Assembly: GCA_030603485.1 (NCBI GenBank)
Contig: JAUVXS010000007.1
Location: forward strand, 1-22,679
DNA: 22,679 nt
From: Dehalococcoidia bacterium
GTDB lineage: Bacteria > Chloroflexota > Dehalococcoidia > GIF9 > AB-539-J10
Reading direction: 5' to 3'
Positions 7,593 through 15,060 of this stretch are shown piece by piece. The number at the start of each line of letters is the position of its first letter. Position 1 is the first letter of the stretch. A program made the position numbers and the translations under genes. The notes under the pieces were generated by a model, which was given only the letters and a program-made list of their open reading frames with translations, was not told where the DNA came from and made no database searches.

Positions 7593-7675
7593 CGCACAAC
7601 AACTGGCTGATACAGACGACTAACAATCGCTGCTGATTTTGGGGTTAAGCTTTTTCGTATATTTGGAGGCCAAGC

Positions 7676-8104
7676 ATGGATGATTCATTGCAGTTAGGAA
7701 AACAGGCCCTGGCGTCACAACCTTTTAGTGTGCTTGTTGGCGCAGAACTAACAGGCTACTCGCCGGGGTGGGCTGAACTGACCGTTCCGATCACTCATCA
7801 ATTGAAACAGCAGCACGGTTTTGTGCACGGAGGTGTCATCAGTTATGTCGCAGGTAATGCCCTTACTTTTGCGGGCGGAAGTGTCCTTGGCCCGGCAGTT
7901 GTGACGTCGGAGTACAAGATCAACTATTTGAGGCCCGCTATAGGGACAGTTTTGATTGCAAGAGCAACAGTCATCTATTCGAGCAAGACCCAGGCTGTTT
8001 GCCGTTGTGATGTATTCGTGATTGGTGAGGGCGAGGAGAATTTGTGCGCCGTTTCGCAAGGCACAATCGCAAGGATCACCCAGTCTTCAGAGGCTCAAGC
8101 CTAA
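7676..8104 (+). CDS. PaaI-like hotdog-fold protein (putative acyl-CoA thioesterase)
   Basis: A 142-residue hotdog-fold protein of the PaaI/YdiI class, which hydrolyse acyl- or aryl-CoA thioesters as tetramers. Visible hallmarks are the GFVHGGVIS segment (48-56), the central hydrophobic helix and the strand TSEYKINYLRPA followed by basic and polar residues. The usual acidic catalytic residue in the helix after HGG (Asp in PaaI and THEM2, Glu in YdiI) aligns here with Gly60 next to Asn61, so either another residue is used or the protein has a non-catalytic acyl-CoA role. ATG 7676 is preceded by GGAGG with good spacing. The gene ends about 150 bases before aspS. Confidence 0.82.
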   Translation: MDDSLQLGKQALASQPFSVLVGAELTGYSPGWAELTVPITHQLKQQHGFVHGGVISYVAGNALTFAGGSVLGPAVVTSEYKINYLRPAIGTVLIARATVIYSSKTQAVCRCDVFVIGEGEENLCAVSQGTIARITQSSEAQA

Positions 8105-8140
8105 CCAGCAATTGTAGCCGACTGTCTTCGGCACAGGTAT

Positions 8141-8176
8141 GCGTGGCGCGTGGCCCAATAAATTGGGCAACTACAT
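8141..8176. repeat. Palindromic repeat with GCCCAAT/ATTGGGC stem
   Basis: GCCCAAT (8153-8159) and ATTGGGC (8162-8168) form a perfect 7-bp stem with two bases between. Read on the minus strand, the element is TGTAGTT followed by the stem and CACGC. The same flank with a different but fully paired stem occurs at 14871-14893. It separates the hotdog gene from the aspS promoter. Confidence 0.6.
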
Positions 8177-8201
8177 TTTTAAACAACCTCAATTAACTCA
8201 A

Positions 8202-8230
8202 TTGAAAGTAAGCCTTTTTTGAGCTATAAT
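8202..8230 (+). promoter_or_regulatory. Sigma70-type promoter of aspS-tig-clpP
   Basis: TTGAAA (8202-8207), 17-base spacer, TATAAT (8225-8230). Predicted start near 8237 gives a leader of about 20 nt containing ACAGGAGAG before the TTG start at 8257. Confidence 0.82.
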
Positions 8231-8256
8231 GACCAATCTGGAACAGGAGAGTATCT

Positions 8257-10050
8257 TTGCTCAAAAGCCATAACTGTGGTGAACTGAGGGAAAATCATGC
8301 CGGACAGAAGGTAACTCTGGCTGGCTGGGTACACCGGCGTCGTGACCATGGCGGGAAGGTATTCATTGACCTTCGTGATCGGGAAGGCATAGTTCAAGTA
8401 GTGTTCAATCCTCAGGTATCACAAAAGGCATACGGGGTAGCTGGTTCACTCCGTAGTGAGTATGTGATTCAAGTTACAGGAGAAGTTGTTCCCCGCCCTA
8501 AAGGGACGGAGAATCGCAAATTGGCTACTGGAGATATTGAAGTCATAGCGGAAGTGGGTGTCATCCTTAATCCATCGAAAACTCCACCATTCTATATAAA
8601 TGAAGATGAAGAAGTTGAAGAATCAGTTTGCCTCAAAAACCGCTACCTTTACCTGAGAAGACCGAGGATGAAGGACAATCTTCTGTTGCGCCACAGGGCG
8701 ATAAAATTCATTCGTGACTTCCTCGACGCTAAAGGATTTGTTGAAATTGAAACACCTATTTTGATTAAGAGTACGCCAGAGGGAGCCCGGGACTACCTTG
8801 TGCCCAGTCGTATCCATCCCGGCAAGTTTTATGCTCTTCCTCAATCTCCACAGCAGCTCAAGCAAATCCTCATGGTAGCCGGGTTTGACAAGTACTTCCA
8901 GATAGCTCGTTGCTTCAGGGATGAAGACTCCCGGGCAGATCGCCAGCCTGAGTTTACCCAGCTTGACATGGAAATTAGTTTCATCGAGGTGAAGGACATA
9001 TTGCAGCTCATGGAGGAACTTTTCACCTCGCTTGTGGAGACTGTTAAACCTGATATGCGGGTATTAAAGCCCTTCCCGTATCTTTCCTATAAAGAAGCGA
9101 TGGAGAAGTATGGCACGGACAAACCGGATATCAGGTTTGGCCTGGAGCTTAAGGATATATCTGATATCGCCACAGACACCAGGTTTCAAGTTTTTCGCTC
9201 GGTTATCGACTATGGTGGCAAGGTGAAGGGAATATGCGTCCCTGGTTGTGGTCATTATACTCGCCATCAGCTTGATGAATTGATAAATTTAGCGAAAAGT
9301 TGTGGTGCCCAGGGTTTAATGACCATGGCTTTTACAGGAGAGGCAATAACTTTGGATGAGGTAAAATCGGCGGCTGCTAAATATTTGACTCCTCGCCAAT
9401 TGAAGGAAATCGCCGATAGATTTGAAGCAAAGCCCGGTGACCTTTTGCTTATCGTAGCTGATAAACTGGAGGTAGTAAACAAGACACTGGATGAGTTACG
9501 CCGCGAGATGGCAAGTCGGCTCAATCTGGCTGATGCTGACCTACTGGCTTTTGCCTTCGTGGGTGATCTTCCTTTTTTGGAGTGGAACGAGGCTGAGAGT
9601 CGTTGGGAACCCATGCACCATGCATTTACTGCTCCTCGAGAAGAAGACCTGCCGCTTCTTGATACAGAACCAGCCAGGGTCTATGGTCAACATTATGACG
9701 TGGTGTGCAATGGTTGTGAACTCGGCAGCGGCAGTATCAGGGTTCACAATCGTCAGCTTCAAGAAAGAATCTTTAGCCTCCTTGGTTACAGTAAGGAAGA
9801 AACAGAGAATCGATTTGGAGGACTCTTAGAGGCACTGGAATATGGAGCACCGCCGCATGGTGGTATTGCCATAGGACTGGACCGTTTGGTAATGTTATTC
9901 GCCGGGGAGCGGAACATAAGGGAGGTTATTGCTTTCCCCAAAAATCAGAGTGCCGTTGATATGATGCTCGACAGCCCCTCTTATGTTGATAAGCATCAGC
10001 TTGACGAGCTAAACCTTAAGCTAAAGCACGATATTCTTCACTCACAATGA
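8257..10050 (+). CDS. aspS: Aspartate--tRNA ligase, bacterial type
   Basis: A 597-residue class II aminoacyl-tRNA synthetase of the bacterial long type, charging tRNA(Asp). Order: OB-fold anticodon-binding domain (about 1-105), class II core with PQSPQQLKQILM (195-206), motif 2 FRDEDSRADRQPEFTQLD (220-237), a GAD insertion domain in the middle, and motif 3 GIAIGLDRLVMLFAGE near the C-terminus. The start is TTG at 8257, supported by a GGAGAG site and the conserved SHNCGEL opening. His31 (HRRRDHGG) and Gly83 (PRPKGTEN) are the residues reported for non-discriminating enzymes that also charge tRNA(Asn) with Asp for later amidation by GatCAB; this is family-based inference. First gene of an operon with tig 15 bases on. 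Confidence 0.97.
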   Translation: MLKSHNCGELRENHAGQKVTLAGWVHRRRDHGGKVFIDLRDREGIVQVVFNPQVSQKAYGVAGSLRSEYVIQVTGEVVPRPKGTENRKLATGDIEVIAEVGVILNPSKTPPFYINEDEEVEESVCLKNRYLYLRRPRMKDNLLLRHRAIKFIRDFLDAKGFVEIETPILIKSTPEGARDYLVPSRIHPGKFYALPQSPQQLKQILMVAGFDKYFQIARCFRDEDSRADRQPEFTQLDMEISFIEVKDILQLMEELFTSLVETVKPDMRVLKPFPYLSYKEAMEKYGTDKPDIRFGLELKDISDIATDTRFQVFRSVIDYGGKVKGICVPGCGHYTRHQLDELINLAKSCGAQGLMTMAFTGEAITLDEVKSAAAKYLTPRQLKEIADRFEAKPGDLLLIVADKLEVVNKTLDELRREMASRLNLADADLLAFAFVGDLPFLEWNEAESRWEPMHHAFTAPREEDLPLLDTEPARVYGQHYDVVCNGCELGSGSIRVHNRQLQERIFSLLGYSKEETENRFGGLLEALEYGAPPHGGIAIGLDRLVMLFAGERNIREVIAFPKNQSAVDMMLDSPSYVDKHQLDELNLKLKHDILHSQ

Positions 10051-10065
10051 CAAGGAGCATGGTAT

Positions 10066-11358
10066 ATGAAAGTAAGCACAGAAAATTCGGGGAATTGCCA
10101 GGCAGTTCTCACTATTGAGGCTGAAACCGGTGAGTTAGATAAATCACTGGACGAGGCTTATCATCACCTGGTCAATAAGGTATCCATACCCGGTTTTCGC
10201 AAAGGAAAAGCACCGCGGGCCATTCTGGTGCAGCACATAGGAAAAGAGAATTTGGAGGAAGAGGCATTTGAGCATCTTATACCACAGCTTTACAAACAGG
10301 CGATCGAGTCTCAGAAAATCGAACCCATTGCCAGACCAGAAATAGAAGTTGTTCAAGCTGAACCTTTGGTTTTCAAGGCTATAGTGTCTCTCAAACCTGA
10401 AGTTAAGCTTGGCGATTATCATAGCGTAAGGCTGGAGCCCCACCCCGTAATGAAAATTGCCAAGAAAGAAGTTACTGCCGCCATGGAAGAGTTCCGGGAA
10501 AGACAAGGAGCACGGGTGCCTGTAGACCGTTCTGTTGAGCTGGGTGACTTAGTTACTATGGACATCCAGGCCGATGTGGAAGGGAAACCCTGGTTGAATC
10601 ACAAAGACATATTATATGAGGTGAATAAGGATTCACGTTCACCTGTACCTGGATTTGCCTCTCATTTACAGGGCGCTGAGAAAAACAAGGAAGGGACTTT
10701 CAGCTTGGCTATTCCTGATGACTACCCCATTGAAGAAATGCGTGGTAAAGAAGGCGCTTTCAAAGTCACTGTTACCGAAATAAAGAAGAAGCAGTTGCCA
10801 GAACTTGATGACAAATTGGCTCAGAGTGCCGGCTATGATAACCTGGTGGATATGAAGAAGAAAGTGACTGCTGACTTAAAAGCCAAAGCCGAAGCTAAGA
10901 ATCGCTTGGAGTTGGGGCAAAAGGCACTTGACGCTCTGGTGGAAATCAGCGAAGTAGACTATCCCTCTATTTTGGAGGAAGAGGAAATTACCGGGCTTCT
11001 CAGGGATGAGGCACAGCGCTTTGGTTTCAAAGAGCTAGCGGATTATCTGAAGAAGACTAGTAAAACAGAAGAAGAACTTAAACAAGAACTGTGTCCTATA
11101 GCGAAAAAGCGGCTTATTCAGGGTCTTGTCTTAGGAAAATTAGCTGAAGAGGAAAAGATTGAAATTAGTTCCTCAGAGGTAGATAATAAAGTAGATGAGA
11201 TTGTCAATGATGCTGAGGATAAGGAAAGAGCAAGGCAGTTCTTCTCACTGCCCCAGGTCAGGCAATCAATTGAGCAGTCTCTACGTACGCAGAAGACGAT
11301 GGACCGATTATCACAAATAGCCATTGGCAATGCTGAAAATATGACAAAGGGGGAATGA
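10066..11358 (+). CDS. tig: Trigger factor
   Basis: A 430-residue ribosome-associated chaperone with peptidyl-prolyl isomerase activity that shields nascent chains. The N-terminal ribosome-binding signature GFRKGKAP is at 43-50. A divergent FKBP-type domain spans about 155-245, ending in the typical AFKVTVTEIKKKQLPELDD, and a charged, helical C-terminal chaperone domain follows. Length is typical. ATG 10066 has AAGGAG (10052-10057) upstream. It lies between aspS (15-base gap) and clpP (ATGA overlap), the common tig-clpP pairing; the usual third partner clpX is not found downstream in this window. Confidence 0.97.
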   Translation: MKVSTENSGNCQAVLTIEAETGELDKSLDEAYHHLVNKVSIPGFRKGKAPRAILVQHIGKENLEEEAFEHLIPQLYKQAIESQKIEPIARPEIEVVQAEPLVFKAIVSLKPEVKLGDYHSVRLEPHPVMKIAKKEVTAAMEEFRERQGARVPVDRSVELGDLVTMDIQADVEGKPWLNHKDILYEVNKDSRSPVPGFASHLQGAEKNKEGTFSLAIPDDYPIEEMRGKEGAFKVTVTEIKKKQLPELDDKLAQSAGYDNLVDMKKKVTADLKAKAEAKNRLELGQKALDALVEISEVDYPSILEEEEITGLLRDEAQRFGFKELADYLKKTSKTEEELKQELCPIAKKRLIQGLVLGKLAEEEKIEISSSEVDNKVDEIVNDAEDKERARQFFSLPQVRQSIEQSLRTQKTMDRLSQIAIGNAENMTKGE

Positions 11359-11963
11359 TGGAAACAATATCTCAAGTTATAATTCCTACAGTGACCGAGT
11401 CCGGTGCTCGGGGAGAACGTATTTTCGACATATACTCTCTCTTGCTCAGAGAGAGAATCGTTTTTTTAGGCACGCCGATCAACGACCAGATAGCCAATCT
11501 TATTATTGCTCAGCTGCTGTACTTAGAAAGAGAAGACCCAGAAAAGGACATAAACCTTTATGTTCATTGCCCTGGTGGCATTATCAGCGCTGGCTTAGCC
11601 ATTTATGATACTATGCAGATTCTTCGCTGTCCTATATCCACCATTTGTGTTGGCCTGGCAGCTAGCATGGGCATCTTGCTTCTTTGTGCTGGGACTAAAG
11701 GGAAGAGGTACACTTTGCCCAATTCGACTATACATCTGCACCAGGCGATCGGTGGTGCTCAAGGGCAGGCGGCGGATATTGAAATTGCCGCCAGAGAAAT
11801 CATGAGGATGCAGGAAATGATACGTAACATCATAGCTAAGCACACAGGCCAGCCGGTGGAAAAGATTGTCCATGACACCGACAGAGACTTTTATCTTAGC
11901 GCTGAACAAGCAGTGGAATACGGCATTGTAGACGAGATACTTAGCAAGCCAGCTAAGAAATAA
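11355..11963 (+). CDS. clpP: ATP-dependent Clp protease proteolytic subunit
   Basis: A 202-residue serine protease subunit forming the tetradecameric chamber fed by ClpX or ClpC. Catalytic Ser104 lies in GLAASMG and His129 in IHLHQAIGG, where the common HQP is HQA; the Asp lies in the DTDRD segment (174-178). Length and the N-terminal YSLLLRERIVFLG segment are typical. ATG 11355 overlaps the tig stop (ATGA); the next codon is also ATG, so translation may begin at either, after AAGGGGG. This coupling indicates co-expression with tig. Within the gene an 8-bp CTCTCTCT/AGAGAGAG stem at 11435-11455, followed by T7 at 11461, resembles a terminator but lies in codons for conserved residues. Confidence 0.97.
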   Translation: MMETISQVIIPTVTESGARGERIFDIYSLLLRERIVFLGTPINDQIANLIIAQLLYLEREDPEKDINLYVHCPGGIISAGLAIYDTMQILRCPISTICVGLAASMGILLLCAGTKGKRYTLPNSTIHLHQAIGGAQGQAADIEIAAREIMRMQEMIRNIIAKHTGQPVEKIVHDTDRDFYLSAEQAVEYGIVDEILSKPAKK

Positions 11964-12053
11964 AGCTGATAGCGTCTAGGGTATGGTCAAATTAACTCGC
12001 CTGAATCGTGCTGCCTGTAAGGGTTGAGGTATCTTATAGTTTGAACTGGTAGG

Positions 12054-12221
12054 ATGATAACTGGAATGCCAGACTGGATGGAGGCGGGTGCTGTGGTCTA
12101 TGCCACAAGTGAAGGGTTCGGTGGGTTGGGCAAAGCGGGCTTAATTACCATCATCGTCGTTTCCCTAATCGCTATTGTCACCCTCGTGTGGATCTTCCGT
12201 GAGACGGGAAGGCGAGACTAA
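12054..12221 (+). CDS. Small single-helix membrane protein downstream of clpP
   Basis: A 55-codon ORF not recognised as a named family. A 27-residue N-terminal segment with some acidic residues and glycine (MITGMPDWMEAGAVVY, then GFGGLGKAG) leads to one clear transmembrane helix, about residues 28-48 (LITIIVVSLIAIVTLVW), and a short basic tail FRETGRRD, which predicts a cytoplasmic C-terminus by the positive-inside rule. AGG lies directly before ATG 12054, so the in-frame ATG at 12066 (51 aa) is a possible alternative start. It follows clpP by 90 bases on the same strand and ends 10 bases before the convergent HAD gene. Coding is supported by the coherent helix and tail rather than by recognised homology. 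Confidence 0.6.
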   Translation: MITGMPDWMEAGAVVYATSEGFGGLGKAGLITIIVVSLIAIVTLVWIFRETGRRD

Positions 12222-12231
12222 GTAATCTATA

Positions 12232-13221
12232 TTAACCTAGTTTGGCAGCTTCCTCCCTAACCAGATGTCGGATCCTTTTATGGATTTCCAATGCCTGAGT
12301 TATGTCTTTTGTTTCAGGTATCCAGTGGAACCATTCTTTATCCCCTGTCCCTCCAGCCACCTCCTTTTCCTTGACCACTCTGTCAACAACGTGGCGCCCA
12401 CCTTTTTCCCATGCTTCCAGAACCAGCCACAAATCATATAGACTTACCGATGCCAGACCCAGAGTGGAATGGGGCAAGGCGTATTCATTAGCATTGAAAG
12501 CAATGGCTAAACCACCTGCTTTGTTCACAGCCCGGAGCATTTTGAAATCTGTGATACTATCCCCTACCACCGTCCAACGAGAAAGCGGTTTTCCCATCCT
12601 GGTGCTAAAATTCTCCAGTGCCTCCACCTTGCGCCTCCCTCCTACTGGTTTCACCTGACCTATGATTCTTCCCGAACCTGTTTGGCGCAATTTCTGCCAG
12701 TAAAAATCGTCCAGATATTTCATTATTCTGGTATCGTCAGTAAAAGGATTAAGATTCACAATTTCGTGTTCTGTCTGCTCCAGTAGGGCAAATTCATCCT
12801 GTCTTAATAGTTGGCGAATCTGTGCAAGGGGAAAGGAAGTGCAAGCCACATTCTCACTGGGTATACCCAGTCTCTGTGTGATGGGGAAGGCATATTGTCC
12901 ATAACTGGTACTGATACAAAATATGTACCACCCTCGAGATTTAAGTTTGGAGATTAATTCAGTTGCCCCCGGGGTTAACCCAACTTTCTGCCCCATAGCA
13001 GCGATTTGCTCCTCTTCTATTCCGTGATAAGCAAGGAAAGGAGTGATGAGAGCAAGTGTGTCTCCCGGCTCATAATCAGGTCGACTTTCTAAAGTCAGCA
13101 AATCATCATAACGGCTGATGACTTCGAAAATCTTGCCGCCACGTGGGAATAGCTTCATCAGTTCATAGGCGTTATCTTGGGGAACTAGGGGGCCTTCGAG
13201 GTCAAAGCAAATCAAGTTCAT
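12232..13221 (-). CDS. HAD-superfamily hydrolase-like protein (DxE type)
   Basis: A 329-residue haloacid dehalogenase-fold protein. Motif I is FDLEGPLVPQDNAYE: the nucleophile is Asp7, but the usual second Asp is Glu9. Motif II is ISTSYGQ (103-109), motif III Lys198 in GGRRKVEAL and motif IV VVGDSITDFKMLR (218-230, Asp221 and Asp225). The D-x-EGP-x5-DNA-x-E opening resembles archaeal HAD proteins of the COG4030/EhaR type as I remember them; this is recollection, not a search. A large insert between motifs II and III, with a charged helix at about 138-180, would form the cap. The start follows the stop of the formyltransferase-like gene after one base (TGA-G-ATG), so translation is probably coupled. 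Probable phosphatase or phosphotransferase; substrate unknown. Confidence 0.8.
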   Translation of the reverse strand: MNLICFDLEGPLVPQDNAYELMKLFPRGGKIFEVISRYDDLLTLESRPDYEPGDTLALITPFLAYHGIEEEQIAAMGQKVGLTPGATELISKLKSRGWYIFCISTSYGQYAFPITQRLGIPSENVACTSFPLAQIRQLLRQDEFALLEQTEHEIVNLNPFTDDTRIMKYLDDFYWQKLRQTGSGRIIGQVKPVGGRRKVEALENFSTRMGKPLSRWTVVGDSITDFKMLRAVNKAGGLAIAFNANEYALPHSTLGLASVSLYDLWLVLEAWEKGGRHVVDRVVKEKEVAGGTGDKEWFHWIPETKDITQALEIHKRIRHLVREEAAKLG

Positions 13222-13222
13222 C

Positions 13223-14032
13223 TCAGTTTTTTTTCACCTCCTCATCTACCTTACCACTAAGGTCATAGCCACTGATCGACTTTCCTTTAGTATCAATTAC
13301 TCTCCGGTCCTTTATGCTGACCTCGCCCCGGCTCAGAGCTTGTAATGTCAAGATGATAAGAGGGAATTCTCTAGCAAGCTCGTACTGACGGATGAGCTTG
13401 AACAGGCGATTATTTTCACCTTGTTTCTTTTTAATCTCTTCGGTGGGCTGCCCCTTTATTTCCCTCCAGTATGTATCAAAGGGTTTGCCCCTAATTGGGA
13501 AGGTGCAATAGGCTACTGGCGGTCCCTTATCTAATTCGGGGGTTACCAGGTGCATCATTGCCCCGGTTGTCTCGGCTTTATTTTGTATCAACGCCCAAAT
13601 TACCTCTTGCCAGCTACCCGTAGGCCCACCGGGGGGTGCAGGATGAAGATTAATCATATCGTATTTCTGGCATAGCTCTTCACTCACGATGAGCATATAG
13701 CCAGCAAGAACACAAAGGTCGGGAGCAAATGGTTTAATCTTCTTATGTACCTCTCTATCGTATTTGCTACGCCACTCTTTCTTGATACCCAAATCTTCTT
13801 CCTCTTTAGCAGTCTTGAACTTCTTGTGCGAGAAGCAAACAAGGGGAATGTTGTAGCTCCGAACAAGCTCGAAGAACAGGTCGCTTTCCTTCGACTCGCC
13901 AGGTTCTCGGTTGCTGAAAACGAAGCTGATTTTTCCATTAACGTCCCCGCTGTAGCTCTTATCCTGCACAGCTTGCAAAAGCTGGCGGGCAGCTTCATCT
14001 CTCCCTGTGGAAAACCAACCAATGTTCAGCAA
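13223..14032 (-). CDS. Formyltransferase-like protein (GART/PurN fold), divergent
   Basis: A 269-residue protein whose first 175 residues carry the N10-formyl-THF-dependent formyltransferase fold. The catalytic trio of the family is conserved: Asn128 and His130 in INLHPA and Asp168 in TPELDKGP. It is not an ordinary PurN: the loop after His reads PAPPGGPTGSWQEVIW instead of the usual PSLLP-type sequence, and a basic extension of about 90 residues replaces the normal end. The acceptor may therefore differ from GAR. The start is uncertain: TTG 14032 follows an in-frame stop closely and gives the natural opening LNIGWFSTGRD; a strong GAGGAGG lies somewhat far upstream. Near the stop an A8 run on the coding strand (13227-13234) precedes TGA. 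Coupled to the HAD gene. Confidence 0.8.
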   Translation of the reverse strand: MLNIGWFSTGRDEAARQLLQAVQDKSYSGDVNGKISFVFSNREPGESKESDLFFELVRSYNIPLVCFSHKKFKTAKEEEDLGIKKEWRSKYDREVHKKIKPFAPDLCVLAGYMLIVSEELCQKYDMINLHPAPPGGPTGSWQEVIWALIQNKAETTGAMMHLVTPELDKGPPVAYCTFPIRGKPFDTYWREIKGQPTEEIKKKQGENNRLFKLIRQYELAREFPLIILTLQALSRGEVSIKDRRVIDTKGKSISGYDLSGKVDEEVKKN

Positions 14033-14082
14033 AAGCCTGCTTTACCCTCCTCACTCATATCGTTTTGAGCCCTTTGCCTTTT

Positions 14083-14121
14083 GTCATTGCGGGCCCTGAC
14101 TTGTCGGGACGAAGCAATCTC
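14083..14121 (+). repeat. GTCATTGC...GAAGCAATCT palindromic repeat
   Basis: Outer arms ATTGC and GCAAT enclose an inner hairpin CCTGAC-TT-GTCGGG (one T.G pair). It is a fuller version of the element inside aroKB (6938-6965), here lying just downstream of the PHP gene stop and upstream of the formyltransferase-like gene. Confidence 0.7.
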
Positions 14122-14128
14122 CTAGCGC

Positions 14129-14800
14129 TCAGGGTAAACTCCGCGAAGAATCTCCAAGTATATATTTCCTTGTCCTGGCCCACGTGCTGGCTAAATGAGC
14201 CAAATAGCTAGATTTTTGCCCGAATATTTTGCCCTGAGCTAAAGAATTCAGGAAGTCATCCGGTCCATCGAATTCGGGCATTTCCACATATGCTCGGCCA
14301 ATTTCGCCCAAAGTATGGGCATCGCTACCAGCGCTGGCAGCCTTTCCCTGTTCTTTGGCTAGTTTCCATGCTCTGGCATTGCTATCGGAAAATGGCGTAC
14401 GAGAATTGAAAGTTTCAATGATGTCAACCTGGGATAAAATTTCTGCTGAGGTTAGTGGGTTAGCATTCCAGGGCAGCAACCTGCCAAATGGATGAGGAAT
14501 AGCCACTAGACCGCCTTGGCTTCTGATTTGGGATATTGTTTCCTGAGGGGATAATCGCCGGGAAACTTCTTCACTAAGAAAGAGCCCCATGATTTCACCC
14601 ATAGGCGTTAAGATCTCCTCAGCAACGATTACTTCAAACGGGGCAAATTCCCTTAACTTCAAGGCACCAGCAATAGTATTATGGTCAGCTACGGCAATAC
14701 AATTTATGCCTATTTCCAGGCAACGGTCAACTATTCGCTCTATAGGCGTGAGACAATCTATGGAGTAGCAGGTATGAATGTGTAAATCAGCTTTAATCAA
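14129..14800 (-). CDS. PHP-domain metal-dependent phosphoesterase
   Basis: A 223-residue PHP-domain protein with the full set of metal-ligand motifs: DLHIHT (His7, His9), VADHNT (Asp39, His40), Glu61/62, IPHPFG (His103), ETFNSR (129-134) and GSDAHT (Asp160, His162). The family includes histidinol-phosphate phosphatase, 3',5'-nucleotide and trpH-type 5'-3' phosphodiesterases; this short stand-alone form most resembles the TrpH/YciV type, but I would not name a substrate. ATG 14800 matches the conserved MIKADLHIHT opening. It lies on the same strand as the formyltransferase-like and HAD genes, about 100 bases upstream, with a palindromic repeat between, so it may or may not be in the same transcript. 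Confidence 0.9.
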   Translation of the reverse strand: MIKADLHIHTCYSIDCLTPIERIVDRCLEIGINCIAVADHNTIAGALKLREFAPFEVIVAEEILTPMGEIMGLFLSEEVSRRLSPQETISQIRSQGGLVAIPHPFGRLLPWNANPLTSAEILSQVDIIETFNSRTPFSDSNARAWKLAKEQGKAASAGSDAHTLGEIGRAYVEMPEFDGPDDFLNSLAQGKIFGQKSSYLAHLASTWARTRKYILGDSSRSLP

Positions 14801-14870
14801 TTAGCTTGCCTAATCTTGTTATTGCCTATCGGTCATTCCGGGCTCTGTCCCTCTCGTCATCTAGATTTTT

Positions 14871-14893
14871 GTAGTTGCTTGATTCATCAAGCA
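14871..14893. repeat. Palindromic repeat with GCTTGAT/ATCAAGC stem
   Basis: GCTTGAT (14877-14883) and ATCAAGC (14886-14892) form a perfect 7-bp stem with two bases between. The left flank GTAGTT matches the minus-strand reading of the 8141-8176 element, whose stem is GCCCAAT/ATTGGGC: three base pairs differ and all stay paired. Confidence 0.6.
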
Positions 14894-14904
14894 CTTCGCT
14901 TTTT

Positions 14905-14930
14905 GTCATTGTGAGCCTAATTTATTGGGC
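14905..14930 (+). repeat. GTCATTGTGAG repeat, right arm missing
   Basis: The left terminus GTCATTGTGAG (14905-14915) leads into GCCTAAT-TT-ATTGGGC (14915-14930; one T.G pair). The GAAGCAATCTC end seen in related copies is absent. The 260-base gap between the PHP and efp genes holds this, the preceding palindrome and another left terminus at 14832; I see no gene there. Confidence 0.5.
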
Positions 14931-15060
14931 TTTTGCCCGTTACCTGATTATATCAGATTCCTTGAAGTCTGTAGCTAAATCCGTACAGCCTCAGTGTGTT
15001 GAAAACTTTTGGGGGAACGGAGCCAGCATTGCTGATGAGGGAAAGGCTAATTGAGTGCTA

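Noticed and set aside
7564..7617. Nine-base direct repeat GATACAGAC at the end of the cupin gene
   Set aside because: Only two copies of a short word, one in coding sequence; likely chance.
11964..12053. tRNA or other structured RNA after clpP
   Set aside because: No T-loop GGTTCRA-type sequence or acceptor pairing could be found; nothing clear before the small ORF.
13223..13240. Classical -1 ribosomal frameshift at A-AAA-AAC near the formyltransferase-like gene stop
   Set aside because: A -1 shift adds only two residues before a stop; only a +1 shift or slippage would reach the HAD frame, kept as a separate finding.
14083..14930. CRISPR array
   Set aside because: The repeats are few, irregularly spaced and palindromic; there are no uniform spacers and no cas genes.
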